From: Plectrocnemia conspersa
Lineage: Eukaryota; Arthropoda; Insecta; Trichoptera; Polycentropodidae
NCBI GenBank assembly: GCA_009617715.1
Contig: VTFK01000002.1
Coordinates: 806,001-870,000 of the forward strand
Direction of reading: 5' to 3'
DNA length: 64,000 nucleotides
The position numbers and the translations under genes are program-made. Shown here piece by piece: positions 1 to 12,383 of this stretch. The notes beneath the pieces are model-generated. The model was not told the DNA's origin, did no database searches, and saw nothing but the letters and a program-made list of their open reading frames with translations. Within the stretch, counting starts at the first letter, position 1, and the number at the start of each line of letters is the position of its first letter.

Positions 1-1430
1 TCAGTTTTAAAGTGACATATATTGATTATAAATTATGGTACACATAATAATTCAAAATGAATTATTTATAGATATCACTGATTTCCAGACTTTTAGTCCG
101 GTGGTTTTAATATACATTTACTTGTAGGTATTCATTTTGTGTAATTGATTTACCCTGTTGGTATAGAATTACACAGTTGCAACGCATTGGGCTTATGCCT
201 CTCAAGTTGCAACGAGAGATTTAAAAGAAAGCCAGAAAAGTAGTCGCTACAAAAACTGTACCGATTTATTTAATGAAAAAATATTTTTTGTTAGTGTGTA
301 TTATATTTTTGTTGTAGTCGGTTTTATTATTTTTTAGGCTATTTATGACTTACAAACATATTTTTAATATTTTACTATGATTAAACTTTATTACAGTTTC
401 ATTGAAACAGAGATAAGGAAAACAGATAACTGTGTCAGAATTAATTACATACATAAAAATATATTTATAGCAATAATAAATATATAAGCAATATATCAGT
501 ATTTAACGGATAAAGTTATTATTAGTTTTGAGCAAAGTTAATTTTTTTTACTAGTTTTTGGTTCATATATGTGTATCTAAATAATAAAATAATATATAAA
601 CAGATATTTGTTATTCAATGAAAATATATTTTTTGTTAGTATGCATATCTGATTTTTAAAAATACAACAATATTCTTACAGTTAACTGATATAAAACTAT
701 CGGATAATGTATACTAGTTTTATGTAAGTTAATTCGTTGATTTTTCAATGTGTTTACTACTAGTTAAATATATTATAACTACCGCTATTTTCTTTTCATG
801 AACACATACACTTACATGTCATTGAATGCTTCATTCATTACAATCACAATGATTGATGTTTATTTTACAACGTACATTGCTTTGGTACTGAAGCATTTTT
901 AAAATCACATATAATGTAATATTATTATTTTATAAATAAAATATATAATAAATTATATTTATAATAAAATATGTATATACATATCTATTTATTCTACAAC
1001 GTGCTTTTTAATAATTTTATATTTTATAAACGCACATAATTATACGATTGTTGAACCTGTCGCATAAAAAAAACATAACTGCACTCACATAACTGTCTGT
1101 GACAGGTGTTGTTGTGTTGGATGTTCGTATTAAATTTCGAAAGCAAATTATTCCTGTAATAATATAATATTCTCAGGCATAAAAGTGCAACGAACTCAAC
1201 TAAACACTATATTGAAAATAATTCAATGGACATACAGGCATTGCTGTGTCTGCACATCACTTTTTTACTAAGAATTCTTCAAGCATTTTCCTATCCAATA
1301 TCGGATAGAAAAATTCCAATGTAATCATTACACCATATTAAATTCTCAAAAAATTCCATTAAAAATATCCCATCGAAACGTTGAATTCCATTCTCACCTA
1401 TATTATGGATTATATTATATAAGATATAGG
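1..1430. other. AT-rich noncoding DNA
   Basis: No open frame of coding character and no RNA gene was seen. The only recognisable item is a short stretch at about 171-232, containing GTTGCAACG twice around a TTGGGCTTATGCCTC core, which resembles 7979-8027 inside the claudin-like gene. It may be a decayed dispersed repeat. Confidence 0.6.
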
Positions 1431-1439
1431 GTTATGGGC

Positions 1440-1690
1440 ATAAGATGCTTTCAGACGATATCTAAGCTTTTCCATGTGTACGCAATTGAATGATTTACGA
1501 TGTTGGGATAAGTTTTTTTCCGCCTCTTTGCAATAGGCCGTTTTATTGTGCTGGCACGTGTCGCTTATATGCGACATGTCGTTTTTATTTTTGTTGCTTT
1601 TGCGAAAGTTTTTTCGCAACCCTTCGTCAAACACATCAAACATTTATTGCGTACGTGAGCGCAGAATTGATGAAACCATAAGCGCGGATA
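1440..1690. other. GC-richer island, unknown role
   Basis: This stretch is richer in G, C and CpG than its flanks and is short-frame open on both strands, but no frame shows family resemblance. It contains an inverted repeat TGTCGC/GCGACA around 1557-1577 and a GCGAAA/TTTCGC hairpin near 1600-1615. It could be a regulatory element or an upstream untranslated exon of the downstream gene; neither can be shown here. Confidence 0.35.
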
Positions 1691-2279
1691 TACTTCTACA
1701 AGAAAATACTTAAATTTACCGAAAAACTCCCTTTTATATGACCATTTTTGTTGATCCATATACTGCTTATTATCCCTACAATAAACAAATATCAACACAG
1801 CCATTATTTTTACAATTATGCAATGAAAAACTTGAAAAAGATATTGCTGATTGCCTTATATTTTAATTTCTGTGAAAAAATACTATACATTAGGATCAAG
1901 ATTATTGCAACAAAGATTTCAGCGGTATCCTTTCTTTTATTACAATCTTTAAAGCCGAACAAGGAAACTCCATAAAATAAAAAGTGAGCGTCAACTACTA
2001 TACATCTGGTATACATCTGGACCTCAAGCTTAAATTTACTTGACTTGCCGCTATTGCGTCCCTCAGACTGATGGTAAGCTGAGGCGCATTATCAATAATA
2101 AATAAAATAGTAATATATGAACAGATCTGGTTAAAATTACTTACATTTTAAATGAATAGATTTCATAAATGTGAAAAATACGTTGTTATTGTTTTACGTA
2201 TTCTTTGTAATGATCGGATGGTCGCCCATAAATGGTTAACTGGAAGTTACGCTTTTACTAAAATATGTACCAAAGGCAG

Positions 2280-2480
2280 ATTGAAACTAGCCTTCTCTCC
2301 CATTTACCCATGCTTCGTTGAAGGGCCGGTATAAAGGACTTGACACTAGATCACAACGCGTACTTAGAAACTCACGAACAAGTATCATTTACGACACAAA
2401 AATAAATTACTCACAAACTTTCAAGACTCGCCAACTCTGTTCAGCTTAGCCCAATGAACAAGAGACAAGAGAGCCTCGAT
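2280..2480 (+). promoter_or_regulatory. candidate TATA promoter
   Basis: A TATAAAGG box at 2330-2337 lies in a GC-richer context, followed 20-30 bases on by TCACA-type initiator-like sequence. It is on the same strand as, and about 2.6 kb upstream of, the first recognised claudin-like exon, so it could be that gene's promoter. No coding exon connecting the two was identified. TATA-like strings are common in AT-rich DNA, so this is a suggestion only. Confidence 0.25.
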
Positions 2481-2519
2481 TTTTGCAACTGCATGACGCT
2501 ATAAGTATTCTTAGTTAGA

Positions 2520-4990
2520 AATCGCCGTTTGATACTAACATCTGCATTTTTTTGTACACACAGCACACTGCAAAAGTCACCAAAAATATTCTAAAAAAAA
2601 TTTTAGGTGAGAAAATCTTGCATTAGCATTAATGTATTGCATATAATTATGCAACACAATATCTTGAATTGCATAATTATAGTTAACCTTTAGCTATCAT
2701 GATTTACATATTTATTTATGTTTTGTGCGATAGCATTAAAATTTATAACTAACAAAAAACATCTACAAACACTATTAAAAAAAATACTTCTTTTAATATA
2801 TTTTATAAATCTTTTACTAGCAGTAAATGCTAATGTAATTGGTTTTAATTTATGTTGTTTTTATCTGAAATGAAATAGTAAAAAATATTTTTTTATTTCA
2901 TACAAATGGTTTAAAATTCCGTATTTATCTAATAACTAATTACATTATTTATTATGAGTTTAGTTATTATGAAAAACATTGTTTTAAATTATGTCGTTAA
3001 ATAAACATTTGGAAGGTTAAAGGAATGTTAATATTATATTAAAGTGGCGAAACAAGTTTATGACAAAGGTTTGTTTAATTGGTAATTTAAAACATTATAA
3101 ATGTTGTTGTTTTCCGTTGCATAATAAATTTTTATTTGAAAAAAAAAAGTCTCATAATATTATACAATATTAATAAACAAGACAGATTATGACTTAAAAT
3201 TCATATTATTATTCGCATCTCCATTTGATTATACATTTTTTATATATGAAAAATTGTTCATAAAAAATATATTACATGTACTTATATTAATTATTGAAAA
3301 TATATCAAGCAATCAAACATGATGGATCTCTTTTACTGCCTATAACAATTAATTGTAATTACTGTACTTTAATAGAAGTTTCAATTTAAAATTAGTTCCA
3401 TAGTGAAGAAAATAATGTATTATATGGCGGCGTTTGCTTTTACGCACAGTTTATGCAATGATCAATTTAGAGATACCTGGCTGTATACTGTGTGTGCGTA
3501 TACCTGTCTGGTTGTACAATATAATAATTATGTTGAACTGTTGCATACCTCAATAATTGTGGAGATAATAGTCAGCTTCTGAACTGGTCGCCATTCTGAG
3601 AGCATGTCGCTTCATACACGCGACATTCTAATTATGTGTACTTAAATATAATATATTTCACAATAAAATATGCAATGGATGAATACGAAATCATTTTATA
3701 AAAATATTAACAATAAATATGTTCAATCGATCCCAATGTATATTTGTGTCAACTCTATTTCTTCCATTGTATGCTAAACTGTATGTGTCCTAAGTTTTTT
3801 TAATGTGTGACAATGAATGATATTTAAATATAAATCTTAGCTTGACCTACATATCTTAAAAATTAGAGATTATATATGTTTACAGTCTAAACTAAGATAT
3901 ACATAGCTGGTGATAATTGCTTGTAGCAAATCTTGGCTGTTTACCAACTGTCAATATAGTACATATATCAGTTAAATTTGCAAAAGACTGAATAAAGATA
4001 TTTAACAAATATATTAAAAAAAATATTAAAAATATGGTAATTTTTAAGTTGCCGCTGACAAATCTCCTGCATTGCATTTTCGCAAGATTAAGATAAGATG
4101 TATCATGGTCAGAAAACAGGAGGGTCAATAATAGCATATTTTTTGCATCATGCAAACGCGTGGTCAACAACTGTGTCAAATGTTCCACGATGCGGAACGA
4201 TTTAATAACCAAGGCGCCATTGATTGGTTAGATACACTCATTTTTTCTTAATACATAATGTAGCATGCAAGAAAACTAGTCAATGAGTCATTCATAGACA
4301 TGAAGATCTAATGCGCAAACTAGTCACACCAACGAGGAAAACTAAAAACCATTTACAATTGAAATTCAATGGATTCCTTCGATTATTATGTTCATGATTC
4401 ATATACCAACCTTGAAAGTAGTAGTTAAAGAATAAGAGAAATTCATACCACGCAATGACCTCTACATTGACTTGTGTTATGCTAATATGTCTCGAGTTTT
4501 CCCTTTAACATAATGAAAAGTATGTTACTTTTCATTAAGAGTTCTACTTAAATAAATAATAAATAACGAAAATAAATCAAATATTTTTAATGTGTACATA
4601 AACTTTATTATTTACTCTTTGTATGATATTAAAGTAATGAAATATGACTTGTAAGTAGTAGATAAGGTATACACAATATGAAGTCATAAACAGACAAACT
4701 TTGTATCTAAATTTTACTGACAATAAAATATTGTATTTTATGGTCAGTAAATAATACATTTTATTTAATAAAGTAATGAAAACTTGAACACTTCTCCGAG
4801 AAAACATGAATGGAGAAATGTTGCAACTTTCGGAGCTAATTTTAATATTACAAGAGATGTATCACATTGCCGAATAACCGTTTTGTTCCAAATGGAATGC
4901 TGCCAATGCTAAACACCAGACACAACAAGCACAAATATTTCAAGTCATGAAAGATGAAATTCACCTAATGCATATTATGTTTTATTGTTT
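2520..4990. other. noncoding DNA upstream of claudin-like exons
   Basis: AT-rich with no convincing exon. A 55-codon frame opens at 3425 but has no donor site at the required phase and no family resemblance. Since the exon at 4995 starts in phase 1 (two leftover bases), at least one upstream coding exon must exist, here or before the window. Confidence 0.5.
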
Positions 4991-4994
4991 ACAG

Positions 4995-7900
4995 CTGATA
5001 ACATAGGTCATGACCAGGGATACTTTGGACCATGGCGGATGTGCAAGAAGCTTCTGTACAATCGAGAAAAATGCGGGGTGGAGGTTGCTCGCTTCAGGCC
5101 GTCTTGTAAGTAACTCAATTCATAAAAATCACACGTTTGAATGTAAAAATAATATTCACTTCGATTTAGTCTGAATTATGACTGAGAAGTTAGGGGCGTT
5201 CGTCTGGGTATGTTTACGTTCCCGATTTACTTTTAAAAGGTTGCGAAGTCAGTCTTACTGCTCCTCTAAATCTTATCATTGATCTGATTCTCAAGACGTC
5301 ATCATTTCCAGATATTTGGAAATGTGCTCATTCGTATTCATATAAAGAAAGACAATTTGTGCATCAAAAACTATAAACCAATCGCAGTGTTATCATGTTA
5401 TTCTAAACAATTATCGATAGTATTATTCTAAACAATTTTCAATCACTTTTGTTGGACTAAAAGTATGGTTTTCGTCATGCGCGTTTCACTTCAGTTCTGT
5501 TTTCAAAACAGCGACAAAATCTTTTGATACGTGAATATAAGTAAACGTCGTTTATACAGATTTTGAAAAAGCGTTTGACAAAGTTTGTCATGAGTTATTA
5601 TAAAAATTGTTAGAGCTTGATTGCTCAGATGATCTAACTTAATTATTCTTGAATTATTTAAGCGATCGTTGATAGCTATCTATGGCGACCAATTATCAAA
5701 ATCATATTTCATCCTTACGGGAAGGGGGAGGGGGTTCTTAACGGCTCAACGTGGGTTGTTAAACTCTTGCTATTCGCGTTATTTATTAACGACATTTAAA
5801 AATTCAACATTTCTCAGATTACTGACAATGTATTCCTTCGTGTAAGAACAATTTAATAATATTAGCTCTTATTTAACAACTTCTTCTATATTCCACTTAA
5901 CGGACATAATCATATTTTTGGAGAGTCCTCACAACGGCTGTAAAGTTGCTTATACCATTTATAATCATCGGTTATTTTTCCAATATATGTCAGTTGTTAT
6001 TTATTGAGCTACGATACTTCGTGAGGAACCCATTGACCCAGTTAGACACCTTACCAATCTTTTGCAGAAGGCGATGGTCCGTTAAATGGATTGACTGCGG
6101 AAGCTCAGCTAATTCTTGAACCGTTACATTAGGGTTTTTCTGTATTACCACCAACTTGTATACATCATTATCAAATCCCGGGAACATTTTGCCTCATCCT
6201 CAAGTCTAAATACCATAATGAAAATGCTGAAACTATATTTATCTTGAGTGACATTTTTTTCTTCAAATTGCCGTTTACACACTTCACAGGGGAAATAATG
6301 AAATTTTCAATATGGATTTCATGATGTCATAATTTATTTTCTCTTTTGTTAATAAAGCATTAGCACATCTTTACGTGTTTCTATACATTTTTTTAACATA
6401 CTATTTATGTTATATAATTAGTATGTTAAAAAAACTCCTGTAAAGGTGATCCAATTTTAAATTCCGGACTATAAATCGCATGATGTTGGTGGCCAGTTGA
6501 CGTCACCAAAACGTGAAATAATGCGACCAGGGAACTTTTAACGCAAAACGTTGCGTGACAAAGTTGCGCCGTCTTGTTTGAACAAACGTGTCTTCTATAG
6601 CAATATCTTCGATTTCGTGCCAAAAATAATCGGTTATCATGGGCTCACCATTGACTGTTACAATCCAACTTTCGTTTTGAAAAAAAGTAAGACCCAATGA
6701 TGCCGCCTGACCACAATGCGCACCAGTCACTTTTTGTGCATATAATGGTCTTTCGTGAATTTTTGAAGGATTTTTCTCGCCTCACGTGTGACAATTTTGC
6801 TTATTAAGGTACACAGAGAGGTGGAAATGTGCCTCATCACAAAAGATTTTCTTTGGAAAAATCAGTATCAACCTCCTGCTGCTCTAGCACTCGATCTGCG
6901 TAAATTATTCGCTGTCTTTACTTGATAACTGTAGAACCAAGCCGTGAATTATAGGATTATTAAAGTTGAACAACGCGAGCCACCACCTGTAACAAATATC
7001 CCTAATAATAATTTTATTAATTTCAGTGGCCGTTTACATAGCTGGAGTTGTAGCAGCCGTAGGTGTGAGTATGTTGGGATTGTTCTGCATCCTATCTGTG
7101 ATTCAACTGGCCATGGTGGCGTCCAGGGACAAAGTGGTATTGCAATACACGCATTTGGTCATGTTAAAAATGGCACTAGCTTTATTAGCAAGTGAGTATA
7201 CATTTAGTTAATATAATATTTTGATATGTTCGATTGTGTGCGTGACTGTGATTGTTATTTTCAGCATTACTGGCAATCGCAGCTGCTGGTCTGTTTGCTA
7301 TACAAATAGATGAAAGAGACACTCAAGGATTTATTATAGATCGAGGAGAAGCTTTCTACATTCAAGTAATTATATTTTTGTACTATCTCTATGGGTGGTG
7401 CGACAATAATGTTTCCAGACTGATTCTTAATAATTTCCTAATGAATAGTTTACCTACTATATCTTGGATTACATGCACTACTGTTGATTATATTATGTTT
7501 TATGTTTAATTTAAATTAATGTATAAATAAAATTAAAAACATCTTTGGATAAATTGTATAAATAAAGTAGATTGAAAAACTTTTCTAAACATACTTATTT
7601 AATTGTCTGCTCCTTCTTTTGAGGGACATTAAACTAGTACGATAGACCAGTGGTATAAGTCGGTGACTAATACCTGAAAAACATAGGTTCAAATCTCATA
7701 TGGATCCTAGTATTTTTTCTATCGTAACTATGAGATAGAAATTAGTGATTATAATATAATTAAAATTAAGGTCGATCATCAGATTAGGTTTTCAAATATT
7801 TTCCTAATCTCATGGAAGAATAATTAAAATAAAGGTCGTTTATAGTGACGTCTTTAATTTTTTTGTAAGCTGTAATATTAGTTTATAATTAACAAAGTGT

Positions 7901-9669
7901 TTCTGATTTGTTGACTTGTAGACTGCTTTAAGTCTGTGTTTCATTACTTACTTAGTAGTTGTTATTTATGTTAGCCCCACTGTAATATATTGGACTTACG
8001 TCTGACATGTTGCAACGGAAGATTTACAATTAAAAATTAATAAATAAATGGTACCCTAGTGGGACTTTTTTTAGTTTTACATCATGGCTTAAAGACCTTA
8101 CATATTTATAAATATTTAATGCCATTAATTAATAATGTTCTGTGTTCATCATTAACAGATTCTTTCAATTGCATTAAATTGCATATTATTTATAACGGCT
8201 ATCTACGACACGTTGTATTCTCGGAGAAATGGTGGCGATCCGACTGCCCCTCAGCCCGGAGAACTCCACGATACGACCATAAACAATCCAGGTTTTCGGG
8301 ACGGTCCTAGACCAGGTAAATTATTAAACCAACCAATACTAAATTATTGTATATCTCATACATTTAATTATATGTTGATTTAATTTTTCAGGTGTATCGA
8401 TGACGGACTCATCTGGAAAACCTTACGTTTATAACGGACACGGTAGCTTAGCATCTATGAATACGACAGCTACTACCTTAACAAACCTTAGTACTGAAAG
8501 TTCAATTGTAGCTCGGTCTCCGCTAAGGTCGTCGCTGAAGAAGCCGAGACCTCCTCGAGATGACGGAAATCCTGGTCTAGGTTTTCATAACCCAGGTAAT
8601 GTACTTAATCACACAATATATGAGTGTATATCAAAAAGTAAAGACAACAGTTTGTTTTTCTAGTTGCGTGTTTTTTATTTTGAAATTTTTTATACATTAT
8701 AACAACTTTTATACATTCCACTATGTACTGTCTAAACTAATGTTTATATAACTGTCTAAATAACAAGTATATACTAATAATCTTTACCCTTGGATACGAG
8801 TTTCGCAGCAGAATAATTCTTTTATACAATATGATTTCTTGTGGCTACACGACAACGACGACTATCAATTTTCTGGTCGCATAATTGTTGTACTTATAGA
8901 TAGGGGCAGACCACTTTCCCCTATTTACCATACAACATTATATTATTATAAAACAGTACTATTAATTAAACACATTCCACTGATTTCAATCTGGTATTAT
9001 TACAATACCAACTTGTATGTGTTGATTGTTAATTAGCTAGCTCCTATCATGCTACAGCAGTTGATTTACAAAAATAATAATTATGTATATATTATATTTT
9101 ATCAAATATATAATATCGATGTCAATCGTTCACTAGCTAAAACGAAGTGTACTGCCGTACAAAGTTTTCGATTGCTTTGTATTTTGTTACTTTTGTAGTA
9201 ACGATTTTTTATTGAAGGTATGGTAGATAGTTTTAAATTATACATTAACCTTGTAGATTAACTTGAAATAATCCAAAATCATAAATTGAAAATACAAAAC
9301 TGAAACCACGTATCATTCATAGTTAAATAACATAGTTTTGATGTAATATAATTTATATTGTTTAGGGAAGTCTTAATATTTAAATATATTAATAAAATTA
9401 CCTTTACTTTTTGATTTACATTGTTATGTAGACCTTTATGTTTATTATAAAATAAATTTGTAAAAATTTAATTCATTATTTGCTGCTATTGTTATATAAT
9501 CGGATTAGGTCGTGGTGAGTTATCTAAGAAATATACTAAAAACTAACGTTAAAAATTTACTCATTGATTTTTTTTAATCATTCCAGGTTTCTCTGGGCAT
9601 TCACCGACGTTGTCGAGGAACGGTAGTCAAAAGAAAGTAAGGATACAAACCCACAGCACGGAAGTCTGA
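4995..9669 (+). CDS. claudin/PMP22-superfamily four-TM protein, 5' incomplete
   Basis: Six exons join in one frame: 4995-5105, 7027-7191, 7265-7365, 8159-8315, 8392-8595, 9587-9669 (819 nt plus two leftover bases, 272 residues before TGA), all with GT-AG borders. The first exon encodes the end of extracellular loop 1 with GPW-x2-C-x9-C, matching the claudin-superfamily W-C-C signature. Then come a hydrophobic helix (LAVYIAGVVAAVGVSMLGLF), a helix ending GLFAI, a short charged second loop (QIDERDTQG), a fourth helix (ILSIALNCILFITAIYDTLY) and a Ser/Thr/Pro-rich cytoplasmic tail. The tail ends STEV, fitting a class I PDZ-binding motif. TM1 and the start codon are missing upstream. Family knowledge suggests a plasma-membrane junction or channel-associated protein; which member (claudin, stargazin-like or other) is undecided. 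Introns hold LINE, mariner-type and SINE debris. Confidence 0.85.
5190..5850 (+). mobile_element. decayed non-LTR retrotransposon RT fragment
   Basis: In the first intron of the claudin-like gene. Conceptual translation across several frames gives, in order, a KNYKPIAVLSCYSK block, a YGFRHARFTS block, YTDFEKAFDKVCHE (the catalytic TDFxKAFD motif) and finally a degraded G-x-G-S...LLFALFINDI block. That is the order of reverse-transcriptase blocks in Jockey/CR1-like LINEs. Many stops and frameshifts; not functional. The YADD box was not found. Confidence 0.8.
5990..6187 (-). mobile_element. mariner transposase N-terminal fragment
   Basis: A 65-codon frame contains TVQELAEL, then a DHRLLQKIGKVSNWV stretch. 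This follows the second helix-turn-helix region of mariner transposases (VQELAE...RL..IGK...WV). The catalytic domain does not follow in register: the next fragment upstream on this strand (6436-6865) belongs to a different Tc1/mariner subgroup, so this is a separate remnant. Confidence 0.7.
6436..6865 (-). mobile_element. Tc1/mariner (IS630-type) transposase catalytic fragment
   Basis: Minus-strand translation gives IFCDEAHFHLSVYLNKQNC (first catalytic Asp block), HERPLYAQKVT, a VTVNGEPMITDYFWHEIEDI block and, after a frame change, QDGAT...FPGRIISRFGDVNWPP (second Asp block). The order matches DDE transposases of the IS630/Tc1/mariner superfamily common in insect genomes. At least one stop and one frameshift; a pseudogene within an intron. 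Confidence 0.85.
7638..7886 (+). mobile_element. tRNA-derived SINE, copy A
   Basis: Starts with a tRNA-like head: an A-box-like TGGTATAAGTCGG at 7651-7663 and a B-box GGTTCAAATC at 7686-7695, at tRNA-like spacing. The body shares with copy B (11833-12079) a GATCATC..AGATTAGG...CCTAATCT hairpin segment, AATAATTAAAATA, and the end GTAAGCTGTAATA.TAGTTTA. Lies in intron 3 of the claudin-like gene. No coding capacity. Confidence 0.7.
7979..8027 (+). repeat. short dispersed repeat, resembles 171-232
   Basis: Shares with 171-232 the order TTGGRCTTAYG, a short spacer, GTTGCAACG and then GAGATTT/GAAGATTT. Possibly the 3' part of another interspersed repeat family. Two degenerate copies only. Confidence 0.35.
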
Positions 9670-9837
9670 TCGATCGGCTGATCGTAGTGTTTATAAGTCT
9701 ATCTGTGACCTGATGATGCTGAATATATATTTATTATATTACGTAGCATCAAATATTATGTATTTAAATTAATTAACAACTACAAAATGCTTCCATTATG
9801 TAAATCTATGAACATTTTCGTAATTTTCTAATGTAAC

Positions 9838-9843
9838 AATAAA
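9838..9843 (+). terminator. polyadenylation signal of claudin-like gene
   Basis: AATAAA 169 bases after the TGA, followed by a GT-rich stretch (GTACGTGTG) about 15 bases on. A plausible 3' end; further AATAAA motifs occur downstream in this AT-rich DNA, so a longer UTR is possible. Confidence 0.55.
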
Positions 9844-9869
9844 GATTTAATGTACGTGTGAAATGAGAT

Positions 9870-11720
9870 CTCAATACATAGAATTGAACCCGTCAGCGCG
9901 GTAAGCTTGGGCTAACAATATTAGTCATAAAAAAATAGTTTAATCAAGTCAAGGGGTATAAAAGCAAAAATGGTAATTCAGGTTTTGCATGTAAATATTT
10001 TTTTATCATTCATTTATAAAAATTAAAGTAAAATATAGTGTATAAAGAATTTTCATATTTAATCATTCAGGTAGTTCTGTGCCAAAAATAGTGAATATTA
10101 TTTTTATTCTGCCTATTTACACTGACTGTTTTAAGAATGTATCACTAGTCGCACAAGGTAAAATTTCTTATTTTTCTTCACTCATGATTCACAAGTGGGC
10201 AATTTTTTTTATAACGTTATATGTAGGCAGAGTAACCAGAGATTAACCAGAATATTTAAATGTAATATGTATGTATTTATAACTCATCATTATCTATTCT
10301 TGCATATAAGCCCCTAAGAACATTTTCATTTATTTTTTATCAGTCGTTTAATAAGGATAAAAGCAGTTTTTATACAATACGTACTCATGTATGAATTATA
10401 ATTAAATAAAATAAAAAATGTTATTTTCTTTGTTATTTGGTATGACCATTAAATATTTTTATCAATGTTTATTATTAATCTTTCGTATATTTTGGTCAAA
10501 CTCTAGTTTCGGTTGCACGAAAAGTCCGGTAACCATAAAACGTTCATAGAACTGAAATTTTTATATATGATAATAATTAATTGTGAGCAAGCCTCATAGT
10601 TATTGTGTAACAATAGAGGTGTATGTATTTTAAAAACAGCAATTAAGATATTACTTTTGTTATGCTTTGTGCCAGAGTTTTATATATTGCATAAATATAT
10701 ATAGTTTATTATTATCTCGGATTTTCTTATATTTTAATGTAAATATTGTCGTAAATTCTTAAATACACGTGTAAATAAAATCAGTTCATAATTTATTTAC
10801 GATAATTTTACTAGGCTTGTATATAGTTTAATTAAAAAATAAATAATTAATAATATAGATGTTTATATTGTTTTAAATGTACGCACGTCCGTCCAACTGT
10901 TACTTAAAAATATTTTTTATTGATTATTCTTGTTTATTTGGTTTAAGCTTGAAGTTGGCAGCATTAATAATAAAGTCATTGCTCTATTATATAAATCTTA
11001 AATAAACTCTTATCTTTTATAGAATGTATTTATTGTGCAATAATGTAATTATTTGTTGTTAAATTTCATTTATAATAAAAGACTGTATTCACGGGAACAA
11101 AACATTTACAACAATCTGCTTATTTTATGTGAAACGTATCCATTTAATAAATGTTATACACAGTCATCCCTATTTGAGTTTATATTATAATATATGTTAA
11201 TATTTTAAGATGAAAAACCAGCCATTCCTAACCTGGTTGTAAACTCTGGAAAATGGAATACATTCCGTTTAGGATGTGTGAAAATATATAATTCGGAACG
11301 TCATTTTGTTAAATAATAGGTTAAATTGTGTCTGTATAATTTATATTATACATAATATTGATATTGAATAAAATGTATTTGGTCTTTGAATTGATTTTAT
11401 TTAAATGTTTATTAATAAAATGTAGAAGGAATTGTATCATGCTCAACAGTTAAAGTTCATATATACACAATTTACAAGCTGTGTTGTGGCGACCACACAC
11501 AGATGGCCACGTTTGAAAGGGCCTTATTCTCAAAACTTGCATTAATTTACTATGACCAAAATGATCATCCATCTACAAGGAAACAAGACAAAAGCCCTTG
11601 TTACGACCAGAAAAAAGAACATACAAGTGTTCTTACAGTAAATATTCTCCGTCATTAAGAGAATATTTCTTTGTTGCGAAATGGTCACGGATATAATAAA
11701 TAACCTAATCTACAAGATTT
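9870..11720. other. AT-rich intergenic DNA
   Basis: No gene, RNA or recognisable transposon seen. Part may belong to a longer 3' UTR of the claudin-like gene. Confidence 0.6.
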
Positions 11721-11726
11721 CCGTTG

Positions 11727-11775
11727 CAGTGCAATACCACATCAAGCGAATGTCGCTTGATGTGGTATTGCACTG
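11727..11775. repeat. perfect 23-bp inverted repeat, 3-nt spacer
   Basis: The left arm 11727-11749 and the right arm 11753-11775 are exact reverse complements around the spacer ATG; the first mismatch is immediately outside the arms. The arms are mixed-sequence, not simple repeats. It lies 58 bases before SINE copy B and in the convergent space between the claudin-like gene and mRpS18A. The loop is too short for a normal microRNA precursor. Confidence 0.9.
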
Positions 11776-11832
11776 TCGGTTGATTTTGTGTTTTCTGAGT
11801 CTATAAGCGGTTTCTATGTCACCAGTACCAGC

Positions 11833-12079
11833 GTGATAGACTAGTATTATAAATCAGTGATTAATATCTGAAAGAAATGACTTCCAATCCCATATGGATT
11901 ATAGTCTATTACAATTTATACCAGGCTTGGGAAATCAGAATTAACAATTATTTTATAATTATAAATCCTATCGATCATCACAGATTAGGTTTTCCTAAAT
12001 TTTCCTAATCTTAGGGATTAATATTGTGATGAATAATTAAAATAAAATCTATTGATTGTAAGCTGTAATAATAGTTTAT
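11833..12079 (+). mobile_element. tRNA-derived SINE, copy B
   Basis: Same order as copy A: GATAGACTAGTATTATAAATCAGTGA head (A-box region, written here as one 26-base span at 11835-11860 whose core is TAAATCAGTGA), a degraded B-box CTTCCAATCC at 11881-11890, the AGATTAGG...CCTAATCT segment and the GTAAGCTGTAATAATAGTTTA end. More diverged in the head than copy A. Confidence 0.65.
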
Positions 12080-12383
12080 GTATAATATAGCTTTAAAATA
12101 AATAGCACTAATTTACAAACTTTGATTTCTTACTGGTGCACAAGACACATTGCCATATGCTTAATAAGAAGCATATTTTTTCATAAATGTATATATATAC
12201 ATATATATGGGAATTAGAAAGTGCTTATACCATTTAAATTTCAAAATAATTGCATATAATATCCATATTCTAATAAATTAAACCATCAAGTTGTCACTTG
12301 ATTGTAATATTAAAAAAACTAAGTAATAATCTATCAAATTATATTTATATCCATACATTATTCTAATATAACAACACAATTTT

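Noticed and set aside
3425..3592. 55-codon frame as the missing first exon of the claudin-like gene
   Set aside because: It ends in a stop with no phase-1 donor joining to 4995 and lacks a clean transmembrane helix.
9880..9920. tRNA-like segment on the minus strand (GGGTTCAATTC B-box)
   Set aside because: Only a B-box-like string is present; no A-box at proper spacing, no acceptor stem, no anticodon arm.
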